From an uncultured Desulfobacter sp. (GTDB lineage: Bacteria; Desulfobacterota; Desulfobacteria; Desulfobacterales; Desulfobacteraceae), in assembly GCF_963666145.1 (NCBI RefSeq), contig NZ_OY762614.1, positions 806,001-870,000 on the forward strand: a stretch of DNA of 64,000 bases, in the 5' to 3' direction. Positions within the stretch are counted from its first letter, which is position 1, and every line of letters begins with the position of its first letter. The notes under the pieces were generated by a model. It saw only the letters and a program-made list of their open reading frames with translations. It was not told where the DNA came from and made no database searches. A program made the position numbers and the translations under genes. Shown piece after piece: positions 27,373-36,232 of this stretch.

Positions 27373-27621
27373 TTATCTTTTCAGCCAGACTATTTTTACT
27401 CCAGATCTACAAAAAAAGAGAGCCGCCGGCGGACACCAGGGGTTTAAATGAGGATGGTTATATTATTCAGGCTCAATCAACCGAGACAAACTATCCCAGG
27501 ATTCAAAACCCCAATCAAACATCAGTTTTAAAATCTGGAATCCCGCTTTAAACGACGCTCCTACGCGCATAGAATATTTTTTGAAGGGGGTTTACCCGGA
27601 GTATTTGCAGAGGTGCGCCAA
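27373..27621. other. Non-coding gap between the HTH gene and the replication operon terminator
   Basis: No gene with a ribosome-binding site is seen between the plus-strand HTH stop and the terminator of the convergent minus-strand operon. One 60-residue open frame at 27,369 has no recognisable content. Confidence 0.4.
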
Positions 27622-27653
27622 TAAAAAAGCCCCCGGCAGCAAGCACCAGGGGC
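27622..27653 (-). terminator. Terminator of the minus-strand replication operon
   Basis: On the minus strand, GCCCCTGG and CCGGGGGC pair around TGCTTGCTG and are followed by TTTTTTATT. It lies 54 bp after the stop of the 113-aa gene. Confidence 0.75.
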
Positions 27654-27707
27654 ATGGATGCCATTTTTAAAGTGGAGAATTCTACACTTAAGAGTTTTAT
27701 TGGAGAG

Positions 27708-28049
27708 TTATTTATTTTTGATTATCCTGGCTAATCCATCCATGGCTTCAAATCCATAATCAAACATAGCCTGCGCCAAAGAACCATCAGAAACCCCTGT
27801 CATACTTACCATTTTATCCAAGGCCTCACGCTGCACCGAAACCAATTCAACCACCAGTGTATCAACCGGCGCCTGCTCACCAAGCCGCTTGTAAAGAATA
27901 CGCTCAACGGCTTCCTGCACGGCCTGGTTCAGTTCATCGTCAAGATCAATTTCCCCGTAAGCAGTCTCTATACACTGCATTGAAGATGTTTGTTTTGTTA
28001 TGGCGTAATGGATTTCATCACGATTCACGGCGTTGATTATATCAGGCAT
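27708..28049 (-). CDS. Hypothetical protein of the island, 113 aa
   Basis: No family was recognised. The protein is acidic and helical, with EIDLDDELNQAVQEAVERILYKRL-like segments and MVSMTGVSDGSLAQAMFDYGF near the C-terminus. It overlaps the upstream gene by 8 bp and is the last gene of the operon. Its position suggests a replication or regulatory accessory. Confidence 0.6.
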   Translation of the reverse strand: MPDIINAVNRDEIHYAITKQTSSMQCIETAYGEIDLDDELNQAVQEAVERILYKRLGEQAPVDTLVVELVSVQREALDKMVSMTGVSDGSLAQAMFDYGFEAMDGLARIIKNK

Positions 28050-28431
28050 GGGTTACCATCCTTTCACCCGGAAATTGGATCACGTTATCAGTTAAATAAA
28101 CCCGTGGTTGATCATCAGACGGCTGGTCAAAAACTCCAGGTTCTTCAGAATTATGCTTTTCCCACCATAGTTGGTTGTACTCTATCCGCAATATTTTTTT
28201 TCCAAGATATAAAATATCTCTTTCTATTTGTTCAAGCTCAAGGAGTGCATTGGTATATTCATAGAGGCTTCTCAGTGAACAATAGGATTTTGAATTTTTA
28301 TCGCACATTATGGTGCGTTTTTGAGTTCTTTTCTCCCTGGCTTTTTTACTCTTCATTTGCAAGTCTTCAATTTTTTGTTGGATAGCCGGGATTTCATCAG
28401 AGTTATTGTAACTTGAATTTTTATAGCTCAT
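28042..28431 (-). CDS. Hypothetical coiled-coil protein of the island, 129 aa
   Basis: The start is the ATG at 28,431, preceded by TGGAGGTATCA; a longer frame to 28,515 is rejected. The product is charged and helical (IPAIQQKIEDLQMKSKKAREKR) and ends with an acidic, Pro-rich tail. It overlaps the upstream gene by 11 bp. The function is unknown. Confidence 0.65.
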   Translation of the reverse strand: MSYKNSSYNNSDEIPAIQQKIEDLQMKSKKAREKRTQKRTIMCDKNSKSYCSLRSLYEYTNALLELEQIERDILYLGKKILRIEYNQLWWEKHNSEEPGVFDQPSDDQPRVYLTDNVIQFPGERMVTHA

Positions 28432-28948
28432 TGATACCTCCAGATACGGTGTTGCCGATTTGTCCTGCAAGCTGTTTAAGCCATGGTAGATTTGGAATAC
28501 AATCACCCCCTGCACTATGGGCTTGATACGCCTGGATGAAATCCCGGCACCACCACCTTAAATCCGCCTCAACCACATAGGCAGCCCAAGAACCATATTT
28601 CCACCGGGTTGACATTAAGTGCCGTGTGATTGGGTCTTCAAACTTAGGGGCAACCCCTTTGCCGTATCTATGCAAATGTTCCAACACTTTTCCAGCTTCG
28701 ATCTCTGCCCGGTCCCTCGCACTGACCCCCCCGGCCATAATTTCAATAAAATCAGCAATGGTGGGCATGGAATTATATTTGTAGGTCTTGATAAGTTTCA
28801 CCGCCGCTTCGGATACCTGATCAACAGAAAAATCTTTCATGGCTTCAAATCGAAGCTTCAAGCCATTGCTGGTAAATGTCGTTCCCGGGTAATTTTCAGC
28901 AACAGCCATCATGATTTCCGTAAAACGTTTCAAATCTTGTTTTTCCAT
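28421..28948 (-). CDS. Phage-type replication accessory, possible helicase loader
   Basis: The 175-residue product has an N-terminal helical region (FTEIMMAVAENYPG, FEAMKDFSVDQVSEAAVKLI, MPTIADFIEIM). This matches the pattern of phage G39P-like helicase loaders, where a helical N-domain ends in a P-T-I-A-D motif. The C-terminal half is Trp-rich (WKYGSWAAYVVEADLRWWCRDF). It follows the wHTH initiator by 2 bp, as loaders often follow initiators. The assignment is inference from motif and context. Confidence 0.6.
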   Translation of the reverse strand: MEKQDLKRFTEIMMAVAENYPGTTFTSNGLKLRFEAMKDFSVDQVSEAAVKLIKTYKYNSMPTIADFIEIMAGGVSARDRAEIEAGKVLEHLHRYGKGVAPKFEDPITRHLMSTRWKYGSWAAYVVEADLRWWCRDFIQAYQAHSAGGDCIPNLPWLKQLAGQIGNTVSGGINEL

Positions 28949-28950
28949 GG

Positions 28951-29829
28951 CTACACCTCAACCCCCATTTCGTTTAAAAATTGTGCGGCGGCCATGTAAT
29001 TGCCATCCATCCGCCTGGACCCTGTCACCGTGCCATTAGGGAAAGCCCCTTTTGGTTCAAACCATGTTGTCAACCCACAATGAGCCCCCCGGCTTTCAAG
29101 AAATCCTTCAGCCCACTTATTTTTTAAAGTTTTGTCCAGGTAGGCTTTAAATTGCATACTCCCGCCCCGGACATTCCCGGCAGCATAGACCACCGCCTCT
29201 TTGACAGCCTGTTCCGGATAATCACCCACGGCTTTATTCACAAGGGAAACAACCATGGGGCTTTTGTGCTTTTCTGGGATCAAATTTAAAATTGCATCAC
29301 TGGAACACGACGACGGCGAAACAGAATCACAACCACCCGGATCTATCCACGGCGCAGTAGTCGTTGTTACATTCAGTCTTTGTTTAATATCAGTATTTAT
29401 TATAGGAGCGGTTCCCTTGTTTTGGGTTTTCCGCATGCGGTTATCCCTCGCCCCGGAAAACTTGATATTGTCTTTATCGGCCTGTGCTTTCCTGTGATCT
29501 GTCTTAGGCTTGGATGCTGATTTATTCCCACAAGGCCGAACCGGGGTTTCATGAATAATGTATTCCACCCCAATAATCCGCCCGTTACTATGCCTGGAAA
29601 CCTCTTTTTGGATATATCCGGCGGCCTCTAATTCGCGGATTGCGGATCTCACAGCAGTATGTCCGCCTTTCCCGGTCTTCACCAAATAATTAACGTTCAA
29701 ACTCCAATTGTCCGGCCTGGACAACAACCGGGCCAGGAGCCCCCGGGCTTTATCGGAAATCGTTTCATCCATAAGGAATTCATTTGACAAAACCGTGTAA
29801 TTGCTTTTTTTTTCAGTCCGTTTAATCAT
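28951..29829 (-). CDS. Phage replication initiator-like protein with winged-helix domain
   Basis: This 292-residue protein has an N-terminal winged helix (about 10-90) typical of phage replication proteins: VLSNEFLMDETISDKARGLL, then a recognition region GKGGHTAVRSAIRELEAAGY. A basic, low-complexity middle is followed by a helical C-terminal part (VKEAVVYAAGNVRGG). AGGAGG precedes the ATG. The start overlaps by 4 bp (ATGA) the true stop of the upstream gene, which is now separated by an IS insertion, so the operon is broken transcriptionally. Confidence 0.75.
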   Translation of the reverse strand: MIKRTEKKSNYTVLSNEFLMDETISDKARGLLARLLSRPDNWSLNVNYLVKTGKGGHTAVRSAIRELEAAGYIQKEVSRHSNGRIIGVEYIIHETPVRPCGNKSASKPKTDHRKAQADKDNIKFSGARDNRMRKTQNKGTAPIINTDIKQRLNVTTTTAPWIDPGGCDSVSPSSCSSDAILNLIPEKHKSPMVVSLVNKAVGDYPEQAVKEAVVYAAGNVRGGSMQFKAYLDKTLKNKWAEGFLESRGAHCGLTTWFEPKGAFPNGTVTGSRRMDGNYMAAAQFLNEMGVEV

Positions 29830-29993
29830 AAAGCCCTCCTTTCATCTGAAAACCGAATCACATTACGCGGCAATCGGCCAATATCGGTTGATCTATTTTG
29901 GGGAATCATAACGCCTATGGCGCCAGCCTGTTCTTTTTTCCAAAATTCAATTTGTTCCGGAAAGGCAAACCAGAATTTTCGACTATAAATTTT

Positions 29994-31369
29994 CTGGTTA
30001 TAACGGATTTGGGGGACCCGTCCGTAAGCCTCCCAATGAAGCTGAAATCAAAAGGTTCTGAAGCCAATTCTCGTGGTATTGGAATCCGTTCACTCTTTCA
30101 AAAGAACTCACATGGCCCTTTTGCTTTACCGTCCACGGATTGAGTGGAGCAAAATTTTGGATAAGAGCCCAGGCACGTATACTGAGATTGGCCGATTTCA
30201 TAGTGCCATGAAAATACTTGGTGCTGAATAAATGACGGTCCATCCGTTGCATCAGCCGGTCAACCATGTTGCTTGTTCTATGTGCACCAGGAAAATCATA
30301 AGCTTCGGAAAACTGTGGAAGATTATCCTTGAGCTTCTTGATCTTGGCTGAAATTACGTCTGGGATTTCGTTCTGCGTATTTTGACAATGTTCGGAAAGC
30401 CTCCGAACTCTCTGTGAGAATGCCCCCTTAGACTCTGCCCGAAAGCAGTCCCATAACCTGGTCGCCATATCCAGGAAATGCTCCTTATATTTTTTGCGTG
30501 AGCGATCACGTATGCCAATATATATGTGTAAGAAGCAGGATAACACAGTTATCTTGGGGAACAATTTTCTCCAGGCTTTCTGCGTTGACCGCCATCCGTC
30601 GGTATTGACAGTTTCTGGCTGATATCCCGGATTAATACATTCAGCCTCCTCTTTAAATACCCCGTAAGCTTTTTGGAGGTCTTTGCCGGAGGCCGTTTCG
30701 GAAACACTGGCTCCTAAAATACAGTTTTTCCCAGCCGTCGTTGCAATATAGGTCTTTTCTCCCAAAAGACGAGTATGCTTTTCATCAGCAGAAACATGTT
30801 GGGGTAATGTATCTGGGGATTTAATCGTGGTTCCCACAAGACTATGTCGGCCAAGGGATGCTTCAAGGCGATACCAATACATGGAATTTTTACCGAAGCA
30901 GTAACTCAAAGCCCAAAACGGGACTGCAAACTTCCGCAAAAATAACGGTTTCTCAACATCTTTTACAAGACCACTCATATAGGGCATGGCAAACGAAGGT
31001 CGTATGGTATAACTGACACCTGCTATTACAATTCTCCTGATTTTCAATTTCAGTTTTTTGGAGAATCGGATCTCCTTCATTTTGTATCCGTTAGTGATTT
31101 CAACGGGGAAAAGCTCGGGATATTTCATGATTACCATGTCTAATACCATCCGGAATTGGGCTGCCTGCTGGATAATGATGTAATATTGTGCTTGACAAAC
31201 ATTCATACAAATAGTTCGATTCAGTCGGGGAGCGGTGGTAGAGGAGGAACTCATCATTTTCCTTATTTGTTATCGTTGCTGTTGGCGCTTCAACCATAAC
31301 TCAGGAAATGATTTTTTTCAGTCTATTTCATCGCTCTCCGGCTCTATCCCCCAAATCCGTTATAATCAG
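29994..31369. mobile_element. Insertion sequence, 1,376 bp, family not assigned
   Basis: The ends are imperfect inverted repeats of about 23 bp: CTGGTTATAACGG... on the left and, read inward, CTGATTATAACGG... on the right, both continuing ATTTGGGGGA. The flanks are identical 8-bp direct repeats, TAAATTTT (29,986-29,993 and 31,370-31,377). It carries one transposase gene on the minus strand whose stop lies inside the left terminal repeat. Confidence 0.92.
29998..31257 (-). CDS. DDE-type IS transposase, family unassigned
   Basis: This 419-residue protein fills the IS. Likely catalytic segments are HVSADEKHTRLLGEK (first Asp), VNTDGWRSTQKAWRKLF followed by SCFLH (second Asp and the C-x-x-H found in MULE/IS256-like cores), and a later helical region with GAHRTSNMVDRLMQRMDRH. 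An AAGGAAA site precedes the ATG and the frame is uninterrupted, so it may be active. The 8-bp duplication fits several families. Confidence 0.8.
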   Translation of the reverse strand: MMSSSSTTAPRLNRTICMNVCQAQYYIIIQQAAQFRMVLDMVIMKYPELFPVEITNGYKMKEIRFSKKLKLKIRRIVIAGVSYTIRPSFAMPYMSGLVKDVEKPLFLRKFAVPFWALSYCFGKNSMYWYRLEASLGRHSLVGTTIKSPDTLPQHVSADEKHTRLLGEKTYIATTAGKNCILGASVSETASGKDLQKAYGVFKEEAECINPGYQPETVNTDGWRSTQKAWRKLFPKITVLSCFLHIYIGIRDRSRKKYKEHFLDMATRLWDCFRAESKGAFSQRVRRLSEHCQNTQNEIPDVISAKIKKLKDNLPQFSEAYDFPGAHRTSNMVDRLMQRMDRHLFSTKYFHGTMKSANLSIRAWALIQNFAPLNPWTVKQKGHVSSFERVNGFQYHENWLQNLLISASLGGLRTGPPNPL

Positions 31370-31854
31370 TAAATTTTAAAGGCAGGAAGCTCTTTTGTTT
31401 CAACAAAGGATTTCACCTCTCTGGGTTTAATGCCGGCAGCCTTGCTTATCTCCTTCACTCCCCGCAAAGTCGGTGTGGTTTTCCAGATATGTTCCTCTTT
31501 TTCAAGTTTTGATAGAGCCTCTTTTATTTCCTGTTTATCCATATCCAGAAGGCTAAAAAGCGTCTCCTTGGAAGACGATTTTTTTCCGGTCTCTATCTCT
31601 CTTTCGGTGTGGATACCAATAAGCTCATTGATATTTTTTATTGATTTTTTCTTTCTTTTTAAAATATTCCTAAGTTTGGTGGGGTCGTTTTCCATTCTGT
31701 CCCAGCGCTTTTTCCACATATCGTCTTTGATCAACCAAACATCATAGTCGTCATATGTTTGTTCAGGAATTGGAAATGGAATGATATTGTCTTGATTTAA
31801 GGATGTGGCGGGTTTCTGACAAGGTTTCATCGTAGGGCCTCCTTTGTGATTTGA

Positions 31855-32066
31855 TTAAGCCCTTTTCATTCGACCAAAAACAAAAAGGGCAACATAGGGG
31901 TTGGTCGACCGGCACAAAGGAACCGGCAGGCCCGAAAGCCTCCCCCATGCTGCCCAATATATAGACGCATGGAACGAAAAAAAGCGTTCACATAAAATGT
32001 AGACGCCTCTTTGCGTCCTTTGTGGTTCCGGCGACCAAACCGGCATCCCTGAATTTGCAGAGATTA
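31855..32066 (-). other. Leader region of the split HTH gene, possible Ash-like peptide
   Basis: The transcript from the promoter at 32,073-32,101 has a leader of about 235 nt. It contains an open frame encoding SIYWAAWGRLSGLPVPLCR and NPYVALFVFGRMKRA, whose Gly/Pro/Leu-rich style recalls Ash-family peptides of P4-like phages. No clear start codon with a site downstream of the promoter was seen, so coding is uncertain. Confidence 0.3.
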
Positions 32067-32072
32067 AATTAA

Positions 32073-32103
32073 TTAATATCCTTGACACAGAGCTGTGTCA
32101 AGG
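32073..32103 (-). promoter_or_regulatory. Promoter with overlapping perfect palindromic operator
   Basis: On the minus strand, TTGACA (32,101-32,096) and TATTAA (32,078-32,073) are spaced by 17 bases. The -35 box lies within a perfect inverted repeat with 11-bp arms CCTTGACACAG / CTGTGTCAAGG (32,080-32,103, 2-base centre). A repressor bound here would block the operon promoter. Confidence 0.7.
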
Positions 32104-32186
32104 ACTTTATGCTGCAAGTTGCCATCATGCACCAAGCATCTCTTTTATCCTTGTGCGAAAATTGCCGGTGTTATTGTTCATCACTA

Positions 32187-34346
32187 TTATGCCAGTATCC
32201 CACCATGGCGCTTTTCATCGGCAATGATGCGCCGCACGGCAACATCAATTTGGGTGGCTATGTTCCTGGCCAGGTCCTGGTCAGAGTCAGAATCACCGGA
32301 TGATTCTACCGAAATATAGTTATTCACGGTCAAATTTGAATATCCTCCACCAACATTGGCCTCAACACCAAGATTTCCAGTGGATGCCCTGGTAAGTGGC
32401 AGGATTGCCTCTGCTCCAGCTTCACCCATAAGGCCGATACCGGCTGCAAACGGGAAAACCGTAGGAGATGAAACAATTTTGTTTGAGTATGCGGATATGC
32501 CATTGGGATTTACCGGAAAAATATTACCTGCTGAACTGGCAGTGAAAAGCCCTGCTATCGAACTTCCTATTTCTCCCCAGTCAGCATCAAATAAACCTGA
32601 CACACTCTTTTGCAGCGCCATCTGAGTAAGCATTTTGCCAAAGGATGTGGCTATGCCCTCAAATGTCGTTTCTGACCCCCAAAGCATATCGTTAAGGGTT
32701 GAGGTGTATGAAGTGGCCCAACCTGAGAAGGCACTCTCCCATGTGTTTTTCGGTTCATTTGCCGAATCAGCCATATCCTTCAAATAATCTTCGTTTGACG
32801 CCTCAAGGCCCTTGGCTATTTCCTGCCTTGAATCTGAAATTTTGCCATACATTTTTTCTGACAGCGCCGCGACATTTTCAGCGTAAACAGCCTGCGCGGT
32901 TTCTTTGTCGCCAGTTATATTGATGAATTCATTGTAGTCCTGCCGGTACTTGCTCATCATAGCGTCAAACGTTTCTTGCGTCATGATGTCCAGGGTGGCA
33001 TAGGCTGAACTATAGGCCGATGTTATGGCGGCAGCTGCTTTTTCTGCTTCATCAGAAACGCCTCCTGTGCCTGTACTGCCAAAAGTCCGTTTTGGCGTCT
33101 GCTTGTTTACATCACTAAACATTTTCGAATAGTAACTATTTCTATGATTTGCACCCGGTGTTGAAGAAACAATTTTATTTTCAGCAGCCCTAATATTTTG
33201 GATGGATTCTAAAATCTCTTTTTCCTTGGTTTTTAATTGACTGACTTTATCCCTGAATCCCGCAAGTTGCTCGTTTGACCAGATAAATTCATCTGTTCCC
33301 TCAGCAGCTTTTATTTTGTCTTGGAAGTCTACAATTTCGTCTTGCACTCCATGTAATTTGTCTTTGAGTGTTATGATTCCGCTGTCAAAATCTGCGATAT
33401 ACGCCTGTAATTCCCCTGGGTCCATTGTTGCAAATTCAGAGAGTGATAATGCCCCGCCGGAAACTAAGCCCCACCCCTTAAAGCTTTCTGTTATGTTATG
33501 GACTGTTCCGGCAAAACCCTTAAGAACAGGTGATATGTTTTCAATTGCATCACCGATGCCGCTTATGGTGCCTGAAACATCCTGCTTGATAAGATCTCGG
33601 TTTGCCTTCACCCAGTCTGTAGTCACATCTGCTACCTGTATAATAGCTGGAGAAAGCTCAACCATAATAGAATTGAATTGAGTGGATACAACCGTCGTAA
33701 GCTGCTCGACCTTCTTTTTTGCCTCCACATTCTGCTTGATCATGCTGTTCTCAATCACCATCCCAAGATCATTTGCGGACTGCCGCATACCATCCAGCGC
33801 CTTGGCGCCACCCTGGATCATGGACACGAACTGCTCCCCACCGGTCCCGCCAAAAAGTTCATCTGCAAGCCGGATCTGTGATGCCTTGTCCAAACCTTCC
33901 ATGCGGGAGATGATGTCCCGGAGCAAGCCCGGCGTGTCGTCAAGCATCCCGTTAAGCTCTTTGGCCGAATATCCAAGGCGCTCAAATGCGTCTTTGCCAG
34001 GACCCGCGCCATCAACAACAAACTCGTCACCACGCAAGGCAAGTTCTTTCAAACCGTCTGTTAAAGCATCCTGGGTGATCTGGTATTGGCCAGCGGCGTA
34101 TGAAAGCTCTTGGAAAGCCTCGGCACCTACTCCGGCCATGGTGGAAAGCCGGTCAATTTCGGCAACGGCATCCATGGACTGCTTTACGACAAGGCCGAGA
34201 CCTGCAGCTCCTGCGAACCCGGCAATCATGCCGTTAACTGACAAAATACTTTTTCCCAAACCGGCGATGCTGGCCTGAACATTGTCAAAGGCTTTGCCGG
34301 TAATGTCTTTGGCCGCTAAAACGATTTCAAGGCGGCTGTCTGTCAT
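32187..34346 (-). CDS. Phage tail tape-measure protein
   Basis: This 719-residue protein has the tape-measure layout. An N-terminal phage domain carries AKDITGKAFDNVQASIAGLG and a Gly/Ala hydrophobic stretch. The conserved MAGVGAEAFQELSYAAGQY and ELFGGTGGEQFV blocks follow. The middle is long and helical, and the lambda-H-like C-terminus has FAAGIGLMGEAGAEAILPLTR. It normally sets tail length. No other tail gene was recognised in the element. It is separated from the upstream gene by a terminator. Confidence 0.85.
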   Translation of the reverse strand: MTDSRLEIVLAAKDITGKAFDNVQASIAGLGKSILSVNGMIAGFAGAAGLGLVVKQSMDAVAEIDRLSTMAGVGAEAFQELSYAAGQYQITQDALTDGLKELALRGDEFVVDGAGPGKDAFERLGYSAKELNGMLDDTPGLLRDIISRMEGLDKASQIRLADELFGGTGGEQFVSMIQGGAKALDGMRQSANDLGMVIENSMIKQNVEAKKKVEQLTTVVSTQFNSIMVELSPAIIQVADVTTDWVKANRDLIKQDVSGTISGIGDAIENISPVLKGFAGTVHNITESFKGWGLVSGGALSLSEFATMDPGELQAYIADFDSGIITLKDKLHGVQDEIVDFQDKIKAAEGTDEFIWSNEQLAGFRDKVSQLKTKEKEILESIQNIRAAENKIVSSTPGANHRNSYYSKMFSDVNKQTPKRTFGSTGTGGVSDEAEKAAAAITSAYSSAYATLDIMTQETFDAMMSKYRQDYNEFINITGDKETAQAVYAENVAALSEKMYGKISDSRQEIAKGLEASNEDYLKDMADSANEPKNTWESAFSGWATSYTSTLNDMLWGSETTFEGIATSFGKMLTQMALQKSVSGLFDADWGEIGSSIAGLFTASSAGNIFPVNPNGISAYSNKIVSSPTVFPFAAGIGLMGEAGAEAILPLTRASTGNLGVEANVGGGYSNLTVNNYISVESSGDSDSDQDLARNIATQIDVAVRRIIADEKRHGGILA

Positions 34347-34393
34347 AATTAATTTCCTTTTTTAATAAAAAACAATTTTATGTACTCTTTGAT

Positions 34394-34420
34394 AAAAAAA
34401 GCCCGGGGATTGTCCCGGGC
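34394..34420 (-). terminator. Rho-independent terminator upstream of the tape-measure gene
   Basis: GCCCGGG and CCCGGGC pair around a six-base loop, and on the minus strand are followed by TTTTTTTATC. It ends transcripts from the protease/coiled-coil genes, so the tape-measure gene needs its own promoter. Confidence 0.88.
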
Positions 34421-34537
34421 CACCCTTGGCAATTTTTTGAAAGTGTTTACCCGCTAACCCCCAAACATGGAAAAAAGGGCTACAGCGAACACTTTTTTTA
34501 TCCACCAAGAGTGGACCCGGGAGGCCGGAACACCGGT

Positions 34538-35194
34538 TTATATTTTCTTTAAACGGTAGGCTTCTCTGGCTTCCGGTGACAGGGAATTTAAAAGCATTCT
34601 TTTTTGTTCAAAAAGAGTGCTTATTTCACCGTCAATGTTTGTACGATCTGCTCGGGCTTCTTGGAAAGCCTCTCTGAATATATTTTTGTCATCTTCCGAT
34701 CTTTGATGAAAAGGGAGGTTAACACAGCCGCTGACATGGTGCACCCCAAAAGATTCAAGTGGTTTTTTATCAAAAAACACATACCAAAGACCGGCGATAC
34801 GGCCCAATTCTTTGATGAATTCAGGCTTGTAGTTATCTTTTTCGGATCTTAAACCATCAACCTTTTTATCTAAAAGCACTATTTGCTTTTCAATTTCAGC
34901 TTCAGTTGTGAGGGACAGCAGATGGGTTAATTTTTCAAGAACACCTGCTAACGTTGTTCCCATGCTTTTGACAGATGACAACTCAGCAGAAATAGCATCC
35001 ACTTTTTTAGTGTCACTATTCCCGGCCAAAACCTGTATATTTTCGGCATCCAAATCAGATTCCAATTGACTGATTTTGTCTTGAATCTCGATTTTCTGTT
35101 CTTCTACGATTACAATTTGTTTTTTAAGTTCTGATGAGGTTGGCTTTTTTTCGCCATTCAATATTTCGAGCCAAGTTTTTTTGCTTTGAGCCAT
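34538..35194 (-). CDS. Coiled-coil protein of the island, 218 aa, unknown
   Basis: The start is the ATG at 35,194, with AAGGA 11 bases upstream; a TTG at 35,203 is too close to that site. The N-terminal half is a coiled coil (LKKQIVIVEEQKIEIQDKIS; IEKQIVLLDKKVDGLRSEKD). A more compact part follows (GRIAGLWYVFFDKKPLESFG, VHHVSGCVNLPFHQR), then a helical tail. It lies 18 bp after the protease gene, the place where a scaffold protein is often found, but no family was recognised. Confidence 0.65.
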   Translation of the reverse strand: MAQSKKTWLEILNGEKKPTSSELKKQIVIVEEQKIEIQDKISQLESDLDAENIQVLAGNSDTKKVDAISAELSSVKSMGTTLAGVLEKLTHLLSLTTEAEIEKQIVLLDKKVDGLRSEKDNYKPEFIKELGRIAGLWYVFFDKKPLESFGVHHVSGCVNLPFHQRSEDDKNIFREAFQEARADRTNIDGEISTLFEQKRMLLNSLSPEAREAYRLKKI

Positions 35195-35212
35195 GATAAA
35201 CAAATCCTTTTT

Positions 35213-36172
35213 TTATAAAGTTCCATATTTGGCCATGCGACGGGCCTTAATTTTTTCAATAACGTCCACACAGTCTGTGCACGGCCATTGGTTTTGAGTT
35301 ATAATCCCACCCAGCAGGTCTTTAGGGGCTTTGTTGAGTAGGAACGTATTAAAATCTTCAACGCTATGACCGGATCGCGCGTACTCTTCAGCTTTTTTCT
35401 CAAACCCAAATTTTCCCCCAATGGAGCGGATTTTAGCCTGCCGCTCGCGGTCTTTTCTAAGCGCCGCTCTAACCCTCTCATCAATATTCAGACCACCATT
35501 TCCTGTCATATCTGTAATCTCCGTTTTGTTTCGTTTTTGTGGTGTGTTCTTTTTTGCCCTGGAAAATCTTTGAAGCACTTCTCCAGGCGCTCTCATTGCG
35601 AATCGTTTAATGTTGAATGATGCGGCTGCCCGAGTACCCTCAAAAGTGGCATCAGCAAAGCCAGCATCAACGGCTTCTCTGCCCAGATACCAAGTTTCTG
35701 CATCCATCAATTCCCGGGCTGCATCAACGGAAATATCCATTTTTCGGGAATAATCCCCGGCCATGCCATCAGCAACTTTTTCTAACAGTTCTGCCTCTTG
35801 TGCCATGTCTTTTGCCTCGCCATAAACGATTGATGTGGGGTTGTGAATCATGACATAGGCATTGTCTGCAATAGTGATTTCATCCCCGGCCAAAGCAATG
35901 ATTGAAGCAATTGAGGCTGCCAAGCCGTCAATAAATACGGTGACATTCGCCGAGTGCTGCTTGAGGGCACTCTGAATGGCAATGCCGTCAAACACGTTAC
36001 CGCCCGGGGAGTTGATATGGAGATTTATTTTCACGGTATCAATGTTTTTCAATTCGCTGATAAACTGCCTGGCAGATATCCCCGATCCACCAATCTCGTC
36101 GAATATATAAATATCGGCCTGGGTTGTTTTCCCTTGGCCTTGGGCCGTTATGGAAAACCATTTTTTATTCAT
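35213..36172 (-). CDS. Clp-fold head maturation (prohead) protease
   Basis: This ~319-residue protein begins at the ATG at 36,172 (GGTGGG upstream); a GTG four codons earlier is possible. It has a ClpP fold with INSPGGNVFDGIAI, the catalytic serine in GLAASIASIIALAG, the histidine in YVMIHNPTS, and a later Asp. The C-terminal part (about 210-319) is a charged extension. In tailed phages this enzyme trims capsid or scaffold proteins. No capsid gene is found nearby, which is odd. Confidence 0.85.
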   Translation of the reverse strand: MNKKWFSITAQGQGKTTQADIYIFDEIGGSGISARQFISELKNIDTVKINLHINSPGGNVFDGIAIQSALKQHSANVTVFIDGLAASIASIIALAGDEITIADNAYVMIHNPTSIVYGEAKDMAQEAELLEKVADGMAGDYSRKMDISVDAARELMDAETWYLGREAVDAGFADATFEGTRAAASFNIKRFAMRAPGEVLQRFSRAKKNTPQKRNKTEITDMTGNGGLNIDERVRAALRKDRERQAKIRSIGGKFGFEKKAEEYARSGHSVEDFNTFLLNKAPKDLLGGIITQNQWPCTDCVDVIEKIKARRMAKYGTL

Positions 36173-36232
36173 CGTTATTCCCACCTTTCCGTGTTCATTT
36201 AATTTTCAATTTGGTCCAGAGATGGACCTTGA

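Larger units (their letters stand above)
29826..31830 (-). pseudogene. HTH DNA-binding gene split by an IS element
   Basis: The 5' part (31,830 to 31,370) encodes MKPCQKPATS onward, with a helix-turn-helix segment near the end (VKEISKAAGIKPREVKSFVE, then ELPAFKIY). It reads into the IS end and stops at a TGA supplied by the IS. The 3' part is at 29,993-29,826. Joining the two with one copy of the 8-bp duplication gives a continuous 206-codon frame, resuming YSRKFWFAFPEQIEFWKKEQ and ending RFSDERRAL. Its TGA overlaps the ATG of the next gene. The restored C-terminus completes an excisionase-type HTH domain. AAGGAGG precedes the start. The truncated 154-residue product may still be made. Confidence 0.88.
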
